Below, one piece after another: positions 25,761 to 34,683 of a stretch of 64,000 nucleotides of DNA. Source of the DNA: Rhodoferax aquaticus (lineage in GTDB: Bacteria; Pseudomonadota; Gammaproteobacteria; Burkholderiales; Burkholderiaceae_C); assembly GCF_006974105.1 (NCBI RefSeq), contig NZ_CP036282.1:62001-126000 (forward strand), in the 5' to 3' direction. Positions within the stretch are counted from its first letter, which is position 1; each line of letters opens with the position of its first letter. The translations under genes and the position numbers were made by a program. The notes under the pieces are model-generated. The model worked only from the letters and a program-made list of their open reading frames with translations. It was not told where the DNA came from and made no database searches.

Positions 25761-27706
25761 CTCAAGCTCACAAGCGCCGATGCCCGAAAACCCTCTTGCG
25801 AACCCTAGGCGCCGTGGCCTTGGGCACGGTACTGGCGACGTCAGCCAGCGCCCAGGTAGCGTCCAGCCCAGGGGCCGGGCAGGCGCTCACTGCAGTCAGG
25901 GCCACAGAGCTGCGCGCAGACAAGCTGGGTTCAGCCGCCGTATTGCGCAATGTGCCTGCCGGCACCAGTTTGCGCTTGCTCAGCGTGGAGGGTGGGTGGG
26001 CTTTGGTAGAAGCCAGCGCGGTCGACAAAGCCGCAGCCAAACTGACCGGCTGGGTGCGCGCCAGTGCTATCGACCTGCAGGCGGGCAGCTCTGCAGCGTC
26101 TGGCATGCGCAGTGGCCGCGAAAGCGCTGGCAACACCGCATTGACCTTGGGGGTGCGCAGCTTGCCACCCCGGGTGAATCGGCACGCGCTGATCATTGGG
26201 GTGAGCCGCTACGCAGACACCAACACGCCGCCCTTGCCTGGCGCGCGCGTGGACAAAGAGTCGGCCACCCAAATGGCACAGGCCATGCAAGTGCCCGCAG
26301 GCAATATTCAGTACCTGCAAGATGAGCAGGCGACGGGCGACAACATCCGCAAAGCCCTGCGCGAGCTCACCGACAAGGTGCAAGACGGTGACCGGGTATT
26401 CATCCACTTTTCAGGCCATGGCACCCGCTACAAAGATGCGACGGCCGGAGGCTGCGTAGAAGCGCTGCTGGCCTACGACGGGGGCCAAAGCGGTACGCTC
26501 ACCAACCACGAGATGGCAGAGCTGCTCAAGCCCATGACCAACAAGACCGACAAGTTGTTTGTGATGTACGACGCCTGCCACTCGGGCGGCGTGGTGCAAG
26601 CGGCCTCTAGCGTGCGCACGCGCGGGTTCACAAACGCCAATGACGATGGCCTGCTGCGCCCCAAGTTCGCCAACATTTCCGACGAGTGCGGCCGCCCGGT
26701 CAACGTCAAAACCCGCAACTTGGTGGTAGAGGCACAAAGCAAAGGGGCATTGCCCCAAGACATCATCCACGTCAGTGCTTCGCGTGACAACGAGGTGAGC
26801 TTTGACGATGAGCTCAAAGGCGGCCTGGCCACCCAGTACATGCGCGACTGCATGCTGCGCGATGCCAAAGACGTGGACAACTCAGGCGCCATCACCATGG
26901 ACGAGATTCGCATGTGCGCCCAAGAAAAAATCAACAAGCGCATGGCCAATGACGCCAACTACAAGGCCCATAACCTGATGCTCAACGGCAATGCCGACTT
27001 TGTGCCTGCCTGGTTCAGCCAAGTGAGTGCTGCGCCCATGGTGAGCTTGCCCACGCCCACGCCCACGCCGCCCGCGCAAGCCCTGGTAGCGGCCCCAGCC
27101 AAGCCTGTGAGCGCCGCACCTGCTGTGCCCGTGCCCGCCCCAACACCTGCCCCGGTCGTGGTGGCCAAGCCCCTCACGGGTGAACAGGCACTGCGCCAGA
27201 TGTGGGACCAGCGCGATGCGAAGCGCAATGTGCGGGTAAGCCTAGGCAAGAGCACGCTGACCATAGGCAAAGATGCCTTGGAATTCAGCGTGCAGTCTGA
27301 CCGTGCGGGCTATGTGTACGTGGCCTTGGCTGGTTCTGACAACCAGTCCGTGTACCTGTTGTTCCCCAACGATTTGGACGGCAACAACACAATTGAAGCG
27401 GGGCAAAAGCTCACGCTGCCCCGTGCCAACTGGCGTGTATCGGCTGGGGGGCCGGTTGGCACAGACCATGTGATGGTGATGGTCACAGACGCACCGCGCG
27501 AAATCAGTACGCTGGCTGCCAACAAGGCAGGCCCTTTTGTGAGTTCGCTCAATGACGCCACTGGCCGCGCCCAACTAGGTGCTTTGATGAGCACTTCACG
27601 CCTAGGCACCAGCCCGGTGTGCCAGAGTGTCACGGCTCGGCAGCAGAATACCGCCTGTTCTGACGCCTACGGCGCCGCAATGGTTTCAGTGGAGGAAGTC
27701 AAATGA
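25757..27706 (+). CDS. Exported metacaspase-like protease (SH3-caspase-DUF4384)
   Basis: 649 residues from the ATG overlapping the CHASE2 stop. Signal peptide ends near residue 32 (LATSASAQ). Then a bacterial SH3-like domain (about 42-110, ELRADKLGSAAVLRNVPAGT); a C14 caspase domain (about 140-410) with His221 in FSGHG and Cys274 in YDACHSGG; an EF-hand-type loop at 372-383 (DVDNSGAITMDE) inside the caspase domain; a Pro-rich linker (TPTPTPPAQ); and DUF4384 (about 475-590, FSVQSDRAGYVYVALAGSDN, VYLLFPNDLDGNNTI). The dyad is intact, so proteolysis is plausible. The EF-hand suggests calcium dependence, as in many metacaspases. The next gene again overlaps by ATGA, indicating coupled translation. 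Confidence 0.92.
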   Translation: MTQAHKRRCPKTLLRTLGAVALGTVLATSASAQVASSPGAGQALTAVRATELRADKLGSAAVLRNVPAGTSLRLLSVEGGWALVEASAVDKAAAKLTGWVRASAIDLQAGSSAASGMRSGRESAGNTALTLGVRSLPPRVNRHALIIGVSRYADTNTPPLPGARVDKESATQMAQAMQVPAGNIQYLQDEQATGDNIRKALRELTDKVQDGDRVFIHFSGHGTRYKDATAGGCVEALLAYDGGQSGTLTNHEMAELLKPMTNKTDKLFVMYDACHSGGVVQAASSVRTRGFTNANDDGLLRPKFANISDECGRPVNVKTRNLVVEAQSKGALPQDIIHVSASRDNEVSFDDELKGGLATQYMRDCMLRDAKDVDNSGAITMDEIRMCAQEKINKRMANDANYKAHNLMLNGNADFVPAWFSQVSAAPMVSLPTPTPTPPAQALVAAPAKPVSAAPAVPVPAPTPAPVVVAKPLTGEQALRQMWDQRDAKRNVRVSLGKSTLTIGKDALEFSVQSDRAGYVYVALAGSDNQSVYLLFPNDLDGNNTIEAGQKLTLPRANWRVSAGGPVGTDHVMVMVTDAPREISTLAANKAGPFVSSLNDATGRAQLGALMSTSRLGTSPVCQSVTARQQNTACSDAYGAAMVSVEEVK

Positions 27707-28212
27707 TGCAAACAAGCGCACGCACCCTGGTTTGGGGTGCTCTGTTTTCTATAGCTGCTTACGCAATACCCGTGGGCGCACAGGGCACTTTGGCACCTGT
27801 TCTTTCTGAAGCATCTGCCGGGTGGCTGGTCACCGCAGCGGAGGCGCAAGCCTACAAGGGCGAGGCGGGATTTGACGAAGCGCCCGGCTTGCGTCCGCGC
27901 TCGGTTATTCCGGTGATTGACATTCTCAAGCCCGAACCTACAGCCGACCTCAAGGTGAAAGCTCCCTTTGCCATTGCGGTGGAGTTCAAGGGCCAAAGCG
28001 ATGCCCAGATCGACCCCTCTACTTTCAAAGTGATGTACGGCGCCTTGAAGATTGACATCACCAGCCGTATCACCAAATACGTGACGGTCAGCAAAGACGG
28101 CTTCACCCTGGACAATGCAAAAATTCCGCCGGGCAAGCACCGCCTGATTCTGCAAATCCAAGATGCCAAGCAGCGTGTGGCGGAGCGCGAATTGCGGGTG
28201 GAGGTGGAGTAG
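27703..28212 (+). CDS. Small exported protein of unknown function, cluster member
   Basis: 169 residues starting within the metacaspase stop. The signal peptide (WGALFSIAAYAIPVGAQG) is partly encoded by a dispersed-repeat copy. The C-terminal hundred residues look like an all-beta Ig-like or CARDB-type fold (LKVKAPFAIAVEFKGQSDAQ, DGFTLDNAKIPPGKHRLILQ, RVAERELRVEVE). That fold call is tentative. Coupling to the metacaspase suggests a partner, substrate or inhibitor, but nothing in the sequence decides which. Confidence 0.75.
   Translation: MMQTSARTLVWGALFSIAAYAIPVGAQGTLAPVLSEASAGWLVTAAEAQAYKGEAGFDEAPGLRPRSVIPVIDILKPEPTADLKVKAPFAIAVEFKGQSDAQIDPSTFKVMYGALKIDITSRITKYVTVSKDGFTLDNAKIPPGKHRLILQIQDAKQRVAERELRVEVE
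27748..27779 (-). repeat. Dispersed repeat copy inside a signal-peptide coding region
   Basis: ATAGCTGCTTACGCAATA then CCCGTGGGCGC on the plus strand closely matches the inverted family core seen at 19591 and 47593. Here it encodes SIAAYAIPVGA, the hydrophobic end of a signal peptide. Confidence 0.6.
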
Positions 28213-28216
28213 CCCT

Positions 28217-28900
28217 ATGCCGCATAGCACCTTCAAGCCGTATTCGGTGGTGAGCTGCCTGGTACTCGCCCTTATGGGTTGGGGTGGGGCCGTAGGCGTG
28301 GCCCATGCAGCACGTGTGGTCGCGGTGCACGGTGTGTTGCACCTAGAGCGGGGCGACAAAGCCCAAACCGTGCTGGCTGGCATGGCGGTGCAAGAGGGCG
28401 ACAGCTTTCGCAGTGAGGGCGAAGCCGAATTACTGATCCGGTTTGATGACGGCGCTCGGATGGTGCTGCGGCCGGGTTCGAACTTGCGGCTGACGACTTT
28501 GCGTGAGCACGGGCCTATGACCAAGCGCCAGAAAACCATGCACATGGTCAAAGGCGGTTTGCGCTTTGTTTCGGGACGTGGTCCTGCGCGCCACCGCGTT
28601 GCCTTTGAAACCGAGACCGCCACCATTGGAATCCGTGGCACCGACATCGAAATCGCGGTGGCTGACGAGGCCGTGGCCGACAACGCCAGTGGTACCTACT
28701 TGCAGGTCAACAGCGGTGCGGCAACCCTGCAAGCGGTAGATGGCACCGTCTTAAGCGTAGACCCCGGCGAGGTAGCCTTTGGCGGCGAGCCAGAGCTCAC
28801 CCCCAAAGACGGCTCAGGCATCAAGCGCCCGGCAGGCCGCAAGCTCTTGGGGGCCATGTTGTTCTTCAAGAAAACGGGCATGGATGCAATGCTGAAATAG
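28217..28900 (+). CDS. Exported FecR-domain protein
   Basis: 227 residues from MPHSTFKPYS. The signal peptide ends GVAHAA, and the mature protein opens directly with a FecR domain (VVAVHGVLHLERGDKAQTVL, EGDSFRSEGEAELLIRFDDG, GLRFVSGRGPARHRVAFETE, ATIGIRGTDIEIAV). Classic FecR is an inner-membrane anti-sigma regulator with a cytoplasmic tail. This one has no membrane helix or sigma factor partner and belongs to the secreted FecR type found with CHASE2 and adenylate-cyclase genes. Last gene of the run, convergent with the second CHAT gene. Confidence 0.88.
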   Translation: MPHSTFKPYSVVSCLVLALMGWGGAVGVAHAARVVAVHGVLHLERGDKAQTVLAGMAVQEGDSFRSEGEAELLIRFDDGARMVLRPGSNLRLTTLREHGPMTKRQKTMHMVKGGLRFVSGRGPARHRVAFETETATIGIRGTDIEIAVADEAVADNASGTYLQVNSGAATLQAVDGTVLSVDPGEVAFGGEPELTPKDGSGIKRPAGRKLLGAMLFFKKTGMDAMLK

Positions 28901-28936
28901 CACATGGGGTCGGGGTGCAAGCACCATGGCTCGCTT

Positions 28937-31927
28937 TCAGCGCCCGCCATCTCCCACCAAGGCGTAGGGCGCCCAAAAAGCCGGGTGGCTATAACGCTTG
29001 TCTGCCATCACACTGAGCATGGCCTGGCGCAAGCTCTCGGCTTTGCGGGCGGTGGCTTGGGTGGCGTAGTGGGTCAGCGTGCCGGTGGTGAGCAACTTTG
29101 CGCTTTCACTTTCGACCGCCCAGTGGGTGACCAGCAGGCTTCTGCTGCCCGCATAGAGGAAGCCCCGCGCCAAGCCACTGAGCGCTTCTTCTCCCTTGCC
29201 ATCGGCACTGGCGGTGTTGCAAGCCGACAGCACCACCCAGTCGGCATTGAGTTTGAGCGTGAGCACGTCGTCCAGGGTCAGCAGTGCGTCAAGGGGATAC
29301 TGCGCGCTCGCCGCGGTGGCCGCAAGCGCTAAGGCCGGCTGCGTTAACCGTGGTAAGTCGCCTGCCATCAGGCCATGGGTTGCAAATACGATGACTTTTT
29401 TCTTCTGTAGCTCGCCCGCTTTGCTGCTGGCAAGCACGCTTGCCTTGGTGGCCAAGTTACCCAAATGGAGGTCACGTTGGGGGTCGGCTTGCAAGGCCTT
29501 TGCAATCGCCAAGAGTTCGTCGCGTGTTTCTGGGAGTGTGGGTATGTCGGCGTATTGCCTAGACTCTTTGGCGTCATCCTGATCCAAGTCCACCAGCCGT
29601 ACGTCCCGCGCGTTGGGGTCTGCAGCAGCCAGTGCGTGGGCGTGTGTGCCAAAAACGGGATCTCCCCATGCGACCAATGCGTCGGGGGCCGATGCGACTT
29701 TGGACAACTGTTTCACCGCGAGCCAGGCGCTTAGGCTGGGTACATGGGTGATGGCGGCTTGCTTGATGAGCCACGGTGCGTTGGCGTCCAGTGTCTTCGT
29801 TGGCTTGGTCAGAAGCAGCCCAAAGGGAACTTGCCCTAGGGCGTCACCGGCCGCTACCACCAGATGGCGCTTGTCGGTGAGTGCGGCTTCTACAGGGCGC
29901 AGCAATCGTTCGTACAAGGTGCTGGCCGCAGCCGAGTTGAATGGCAATACGACATTGCCCATGGTGGCAAAGTCAAGTGTCCCCCGCAGGTCGTTGACCA
30001 GCTTGCGTAAGGTTGTGCGTGGCAGCACCACACGCGCGCTAGCCCCCGGGCCATCGCGTGTGAGTGCCCATACGTAAACGGCCTGTTCTGTGGGCAGCAG
30101 CATGAGCAAAGCTTCGTCTTCAGCCAAAGCAGCTTTGAGGTCATTGACCCCGGGGGGCATGGGGCGCACCAAGCGGGCGTAGTCGGGAAAACGGGCCTGA
30201 ATCTGGATCTGCAACTGCTTGTTGCTGATCTCCAGATCGCTTACTTGAATACGCATTTTCGACTGCACGTCGGCTGGCGCCAATGCATCATCGAGCAAGA
30301 TTTTGCGCAAGGCCTCAATGGTGTTTTTAGCGTCTTGCGCGCTGCGCACCAGCTCGGCCAAGGCGGGCTCCACTGCGGCAGAACGCAACGCCGCATCGGC
30401 AACAGCTTCTTGCACCGCTCCGCCGCGCACCCAGTCTGCGGGCCCAACCAGGTCCATGCGGTTCACCGTGGGGCTAGCAAAGGTCGCATCCAAAGCAGTT
30501 GCGAAGATCAGCGCGCGAATGTCAGCGCGCAGTCCAACGGCTTCGTAGCTGAAGTTGTCGGGTTGCATGTAGTCGCGTATGGCGTCTTGCATCAAGGTCA
30601 GAGCCAGTGGCCGTTGCTTGGGGTCACCGCCCTTCCACAAAGCCACGCCTTGCAGGCCTTTTGCCTGTGCCACGTAAAAGTGGCCTTGTGGGTAGCGTTT
30701 GCCCTGCTCCAGTGCGACTTGTTCAAACAGGGTTGCGGCCTCGTCCAAGTGCGTGTGACTGCCAAGATAGGTATAGCCGCGTTCTAGAGGCATTTGGAAG
30801 CGCTTGGCCGCTGGTGCATCATTTTGCGCAGCAGCATCCAAGCTGGCGAGCCTATCCAAAGCGTCGCTCCAGCGGTGCTGCCCCAAGAGCGTCGCGATAC
30901 GCATGCGCGCTAGGTTGACCCGCGTGGGACTGCTGGCTACCAGCCCCTGGGTTTGAGCCAGTTGGTCTGCTTGCAGGTAATAACGTTCTGCGGAGACGAA
31001 CTCATGCTGGTCAAAGCGCAGGCTGGCTGCACGTACATAAATTTCATTGAAATAGCGGGGCTCCAAGGCCACTGTTTTTGCCAGCTCCAATTGCTGGCGC
31101 AAACTGCGGTCTGCATCGCCGTAACGCCCTGCGTCTTGCCATGCAATAGTCAACTGGCTCAGCGCCGAGGCCAAGTCACCCGCGGCGTAGCGCACCTCTT
31201 TCTGCAGCTCGTCTTGGGGTAAACGGGTCTCTGCTTTTGCACTTGCAAACCCGTTGCGCCCCACCTCTACGGCAGTAATGGCTAGTCGCAGTGCTGCATC
31301 CTTTCGCCCGTAGTAGCTGTGAATCTCAGAGCCAAGGCGCAGTGCGCGGGATTCGGTGCGCAGCAAGTAGACCGTGTCCAAGCTCACAAGGGTCTTTTGC
31401 TTCTTCAGAAGCGCTATGTTTGCGTTTGCAAGCGCTAGCACGTGAGCCGCTTCTTCTATGCGGCCCGAGTTCTTGAGGTCGCCTACCAAATTCACACGCA
31501 CATGCTCTTGCCGAGGGCCAGGCTTTGTCTGGTTCACCTCTGCAGTGCGCGTACGTAGGCCTTCGTTAATCTCGCCCGCACGCATGAGCTCGATCGCAAA
31601 GTTATTGCGCGGCAGCGTTGCGGGCATCAGCTTTTCCCAGCTGCGATACAACGCTAGCAAAGCTTGTGAGTCCCCCAGTTTTTCTCCGGCAACTTGTTTG
31701 CTGCGCAACAGGGACTTGAGCGCGCCGTCGGCAAGGTCTGTGGGCAATGGGGCCGCCAATAGGGCCCGCAGCGAGGACGCTTCTTCGGGGCTCACCTGCT
31801 TGAGCGCACTGCCTAGTTCGTCTTGCGCTGTAGCGTGACCGCCCATTGCCGCAAGCCATAACGTGAAGCAAAACGCCAATGCCTTGGTCGAGGGCGCGCA
31901 AATGTGCATACGAGTAACCCGTGCCAT
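28937..31927 (-). CDS. Exported TPR-CHAT caspase-like protein 2
   Basis: 996 residues. Signal peptide near 16-35 (LAFCFTLWLAAMGGHATAQ). An N-terminal helical TPR-type region (RSWEKLMPATLPRNNFAIEL, SAERYYLQADQLAQTQGL) is followed by a C-terminal CHAT domain with His851 (IVFATHGLMAGD) and Cys903 (WVVLSACNTASADG). The last 146 residues align without a gap to the other CHAT protein of the cluster, and both end FWAPYALVGDGGR, so they are paralogs. The TPR halves have diverged, suggesting different partners or signals with the same catalytic output. It is convergent with the FecR gene, 36 bases apart. Confidence 0.9.
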   Translation of the reverse strand: MARVTRMHICAPSTKALAFCFTLWLAAMGGHATAQDELGSALKQVSPEEASSLRALLAAPLPTDLADGALKSLLRSKQVAGEKLGDSQALLALYRSWEKLMPATLPRNNFAIELMRAGEINEGLRTRTAEVNQTKPGPRQEHVRVNLVGDLKNSGRIEEAAHVLALANANIALLKKQKTLVSLDTVYLLRTESRALRLGSEIHSYYGRKDAALRLAITAVEVGRNGFASAKAETRLPQDELQKEVRYAAGDLASALSQLTIAWQDAGRYGDADRSLRQQLELAKTVALEPRYFNEIYVRAASLRFDQHEFVSAERYYLQADQLAQTQGLVASSPTRVNLARMRIATLLGQHRWSDALDRLASLDAAAQNDAPAAKRFQMPLERGYTYLGSHTHLDEAATLFEQVALEQGKRYPQGHFYVAQAKGLQGVALWKGGDPKQRPLALTLMQDAIRDYMQPDNFSYEAVGLRADIRALIFATALDATFASPTVNRMDLVGPADWVRGGAVQEAVADAALRSAAVEPALAELVRSAQDAKNTIEALRKILLDDALAPADVQSKMRIQVSDLEISNKQLQIQIQARFPDYARLVRPMPPGVNDLKAALAEDEALLMLLPTEQAVYVWALTRDGPGASARVVLPRTTLRKLVNDLRGTLDFATMGNVVLPFNSAAASTLYERLLRPVEAALTDKRHLVVAAGDALGQVPFGLLLTKPTKTLDANAPWLIKQAAITHVPSLSAWLAVKQLSKVASAPDALVAWGDPVFGTHAHALAAADPNARDVRLVDLDQDDAKESRQYADIPTLPETRDELLAIAKALQADPQRDLHLGNLATKASVLASSKAGELQKKKVIVFATHGLMAGDLPRLTQPALALAATAASAQYPLDALLTLDDVLTLKLNADWVVLSACNTASADGKGEEALSGLARGFLYAGSRSLLVTHWAVESESAKLLTTGTLTHYATQATARKAESLRQAMLSVMADKRYSHPAFWAPYALVGDGGR

Positions 31928-32079
31928 GGCAATGAGGGCCTAGCGCACTGCACCAGTTGCTTGCCAAATGGCCGATTGCATGCAGAGGCTAGGAGTATGC
32001 GCTAGCGCAATGGCCTTGTGCCTAGGCTTCTAAAGCAGTACAAACCATGCGCATCACCCAGCGATCGATTGGAGGAGCT

Positions 32080-33537
32080 ATGCGACATATAGAGTTGGGA
32101 CGCCGCACCGCCATGGGCGCCGTAGGCCTCGGGTTGGGGGCCGTCTTGGCACCGCAGGCGTTTGCGCAGACACAGCGGCCCACAGATCTCACAGAGCCCA
32201 TGGCTCCCGGCGTGGCTGGTGGGCGCGTCATTGTTATTGGTGCGGGTGTGTCTGGGCTGGCGGCGGCTCAGCGTTTGCGTTCCGCAGGCATGGACGTCTT
32301 GGTCTTGGAGGCCCGTGACCGCATAGGAGGGCGTGTGTTTACCCAAACGCATTGGCAAGGGCCGGCGATAGACCTAGGTGCTTCTTGGATTCACGGCGCT
32401 GGGCCCGCCAACCCGATTGCCAAGCTCGCGCGCCAAATGGGCGCTCGGTTGACGCCGACCAGCGAAGAGCGTGCCGGCGTCTACAGCGGTGATGGCGGTG
32501 AACTTGGCGCGGCGGAGCAGAGGTGGCTCGAATCCATCCGGGCCCAAATCAGAGCCGCGATCGCGCAAGGTGGGCGTGCCCGACGTGATCGCTCGCTGAA
32601 AGCCTTGGTCTACAGCGCTTTGGACTATGACCGCCGTGCGGCTGTGGAGCAGCGCATGATCGACTATGTGCTCAACAGCAGCTATTAGCACGAGTATGGT
32701 GGCGCGGTGGACCAGCTGTCCGCGCAGTGGTTTGACAGTGGTTCATCCTATGACGGTGACGAGTTGCTGTTCCTTGATGGTTACCAGGTCTTGGTCAAGC
32801 ATCTGGCCGCAGGGGTGAATGTCAAGCTTGAGCATGAGGTGACTGCCATCGTGGACCAAGGGTCTGCGGGCGTGAGCGTAGAGACTAAGCAGGGGGTGTT
32901 TACGGCAGCACGCGTGGTCGTGACCCTTCCCTTGGGGGTGTTGAAGTCGGGCAGTGTGCACTTCCAGCCCGCCTTGCCCTTTGGCAAACAGGCGGCCATC
33001 GACGGCCTTGGCGTCGGGGTGCTCAACAAATGCTGCCTTTTGTTCCCGCAAACGTTTTGGGACAGCGAGTTCGATTGGCTCAACTACCTACCCAAGCTAG
33101 GGCAGGGAGGCCAGTGGGCCGAGTGGGTGAGCTTTGCGCGCCCCACCAAGCGCCCGGTGTTGATGGGCTTCAACGCGGCGGACTTTGGCACTGCGATTGA
33201 ACAGTGGGACGACACCGCTATCGTGCAAAGCGCAGTGGGGGCCTTGCAGTCCATGTTCGGGCGAGATATACCTGCCCCCGTGGACGCATTGGTGACCCGC
33301 TGGGCGTCCGATCCCTACGCCCGTGGAGCCTACTCCTGCCATGTGTTGGGTTCGACGCCGACGCAGCGGGATGACTTGGCAAAGAACATCCACGGCCGGC
33401 TGTTCTTTGCGGGGGAAGCGACCGAGCGACAGCACTACCAGACGGTGCATGGTGCTTACCAGTCAGGCTTGCGGGCTGCACAAGAAGTGCTGCTTGCCGG
33501 TGTCGCCACCACCAACAGCAAGCGCACGCGCTCTTAG
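32080..33537 (+). pseudogene. Flavin amine oxidase interrupted by an in-frame amber codon
   Basis: The start with GGAGGAG before it gives a Tat-type signal (GRRTAMGAVGLGLGAVLAPQAF), then the FAD dinucleotide motif VIVIGAGVSGLAAAQRLRSA and RIGGRVFTQT. TAG at 32686-32688 interrupts, then the same frame continues HEYGGAVDQLSAQWFDSGSS through LPLGVLKSG to the C-terminal FAD motif LFFAGEATERQHYQTVHGAY. Homologs usually have a Glu before HEY, so a single GAG to TAG change would explain the stop. No frameshift is seen. It is either a recent nonsense pseudogene, a readthrough case or a sequencing error. Intact, it would oxidise a polyamine or monoamine in the periplasm. Confidence 0.85.
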
Positions 33538-33587
33538 CAGGCCGCTCATTCGCGCTGGGTAGACACGCGCGCGGCCATTGGCAAGCT

Positions 33588-34679
33588 TTACGCTGTAAAC
33601 ACCCGTGCCTTGCGCGGTGTCAGCACCACGGTGTCGCCGTCTTTTAGCTCCAGCGCTTTGTACTCTTGTGCGCCAATTTGGGCTTCGATGATGTCTCCAC
33701 TGCCTGCGGCGCTGCGGTCTTCAGGCAGCAGCTCTAGGCGGGCAATCGGCCCGACCACAATGGCGCGCACCAGCTTGGCCACGATGCCCCCCACTGGCTG
33801 GCCCGCTTTGTAGGGTTGCACGTCGATGTCGTGGGGGCGCACATAGGCAAAGGCCTTGGCGTTTTGCGCTGCGCTGTGCTCGGGGCTGGTCAAGCGCACG
33901 CCATGGTGGTCTTGGCCAATCAGCATTTCGCCTTCATGGGCGCGGCCATGGAACAGGTTCACATCGCCCAAAAAGCCATAGACAAACGGGCTGGCGGGGT
34001 GGTCCCACACCTGCTGGGGCGAGCCAATTTGTTCAATGTTGCCACTGTTCATCAGCACCACGCGGTCAGCCACTTCGAGCGCTTCTTCTTGGTCGTGGGT
34101 CACAAAAATGCTCGTGACATGCAGGTCGTCATGCAAGCGGCGCAGCCAGCGGCGCAGTTCTTTGCGCACCTTGGCGTCTAGCGCGCCAAAGGGCTCGTCC
34201 AGCAGCAGCACTTTGGGCTCTACCGCCAAGGCGCGGGCCAGGGCAATACGCTGGCGCTGACCGCCAGAGAGCTGCGCTGGGTAACGGTCTGCCAACCAGT
34301 CCAGTTGCACCAAGCCCAAGAGCTCATGCACTTTTTGCTTGATGACAGACTCGCTGGGGCGGCTGGCGCGTGGTTTCATGCGCAGGCCAAAGGCTACGTT
34401 GTCAAACACGCTCATGTGGCGGAACAGGGCGTAGTGCTGGAACACAAAGCCCACATTGCGCTCGCGCACATGCACGTCGGTGGTGTCTTCACCGCTGAAC
34501 AAGATGTTGCCGTGGTCGGCGGTTTCTAGCCCCGCGATGATGCGCAAGAGCGTGGTCTTGCCGCAGCCGGAGGGACCCAAGAGGGCGACCAGCTCGCCGG
34601 ACTCAATGTCCAGGCTCACATCGTTAAGGGCTTTGAAGCTGCCAAACTCTTTGCTGACGTTACGGATTGCGATGCTCAT
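33588..34679 (-). CDS. cysA: Sulfate/thiosulfate ABC importer ATPase CysA
   Basis: 363 residues from [20 protein letters not shown]. Complete NBD: Walker [11 protein letters not shown]-loop [20 protein letters not shown], signature LSGGQRQR, Walker B VLLLDEP, switch His in [13 protein letters not shown]. It is followed by the TOBE-type C-terminal domain usual for CysA ([17 protein letters not shown]). Hydrolyses ATP on the cytoplasmic side to drive sulfate or thiosulfate uptake. Last gene of the sbp-cysT-cysW-cysA operon, 4 bases after cysW. Confidence 0.96.
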   Translation of the reverse strand: MSIAIRNVSKEFGSFKALNDVSLDIESGELVALLGPSGCGKTTLLRIIAGLETADHGNILFSGEDTTDVHVRERNVGFVFQHYALFRHMSVFDNVAFGLRMKPRASRPSESVIKQKVHELLGLVQLDWLADRYPAQLSGGQRQRIALARALAVEPKVLLLDEPFGALDAKVRKELRRWLRRLHDDLHVTSIFVTHDQEEALEVADRVVLMNSGNIEQIGSPQQVWDHPASPFVYGFLGDVNLFHGRAHEGEMLIGQDHHGVRLTSPEHSAAQNAKAFAYVRPHDIDVQPYKAGQPVGGIVAKLVRAIVVGPIARLELLPEDRSAAGSGDIIEAQIGAQEYKALELKDGDTVVLTPRKARVFTA

Positions 34680-34683
34680 GGTG

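Noticed and set aside
27667..28683. 338-codon minus-strand frame across the small exported and FecR genes
   Set aside because: Overlaps two genes with signal peptides and a FecR domain; composition is typical of antisense reading.
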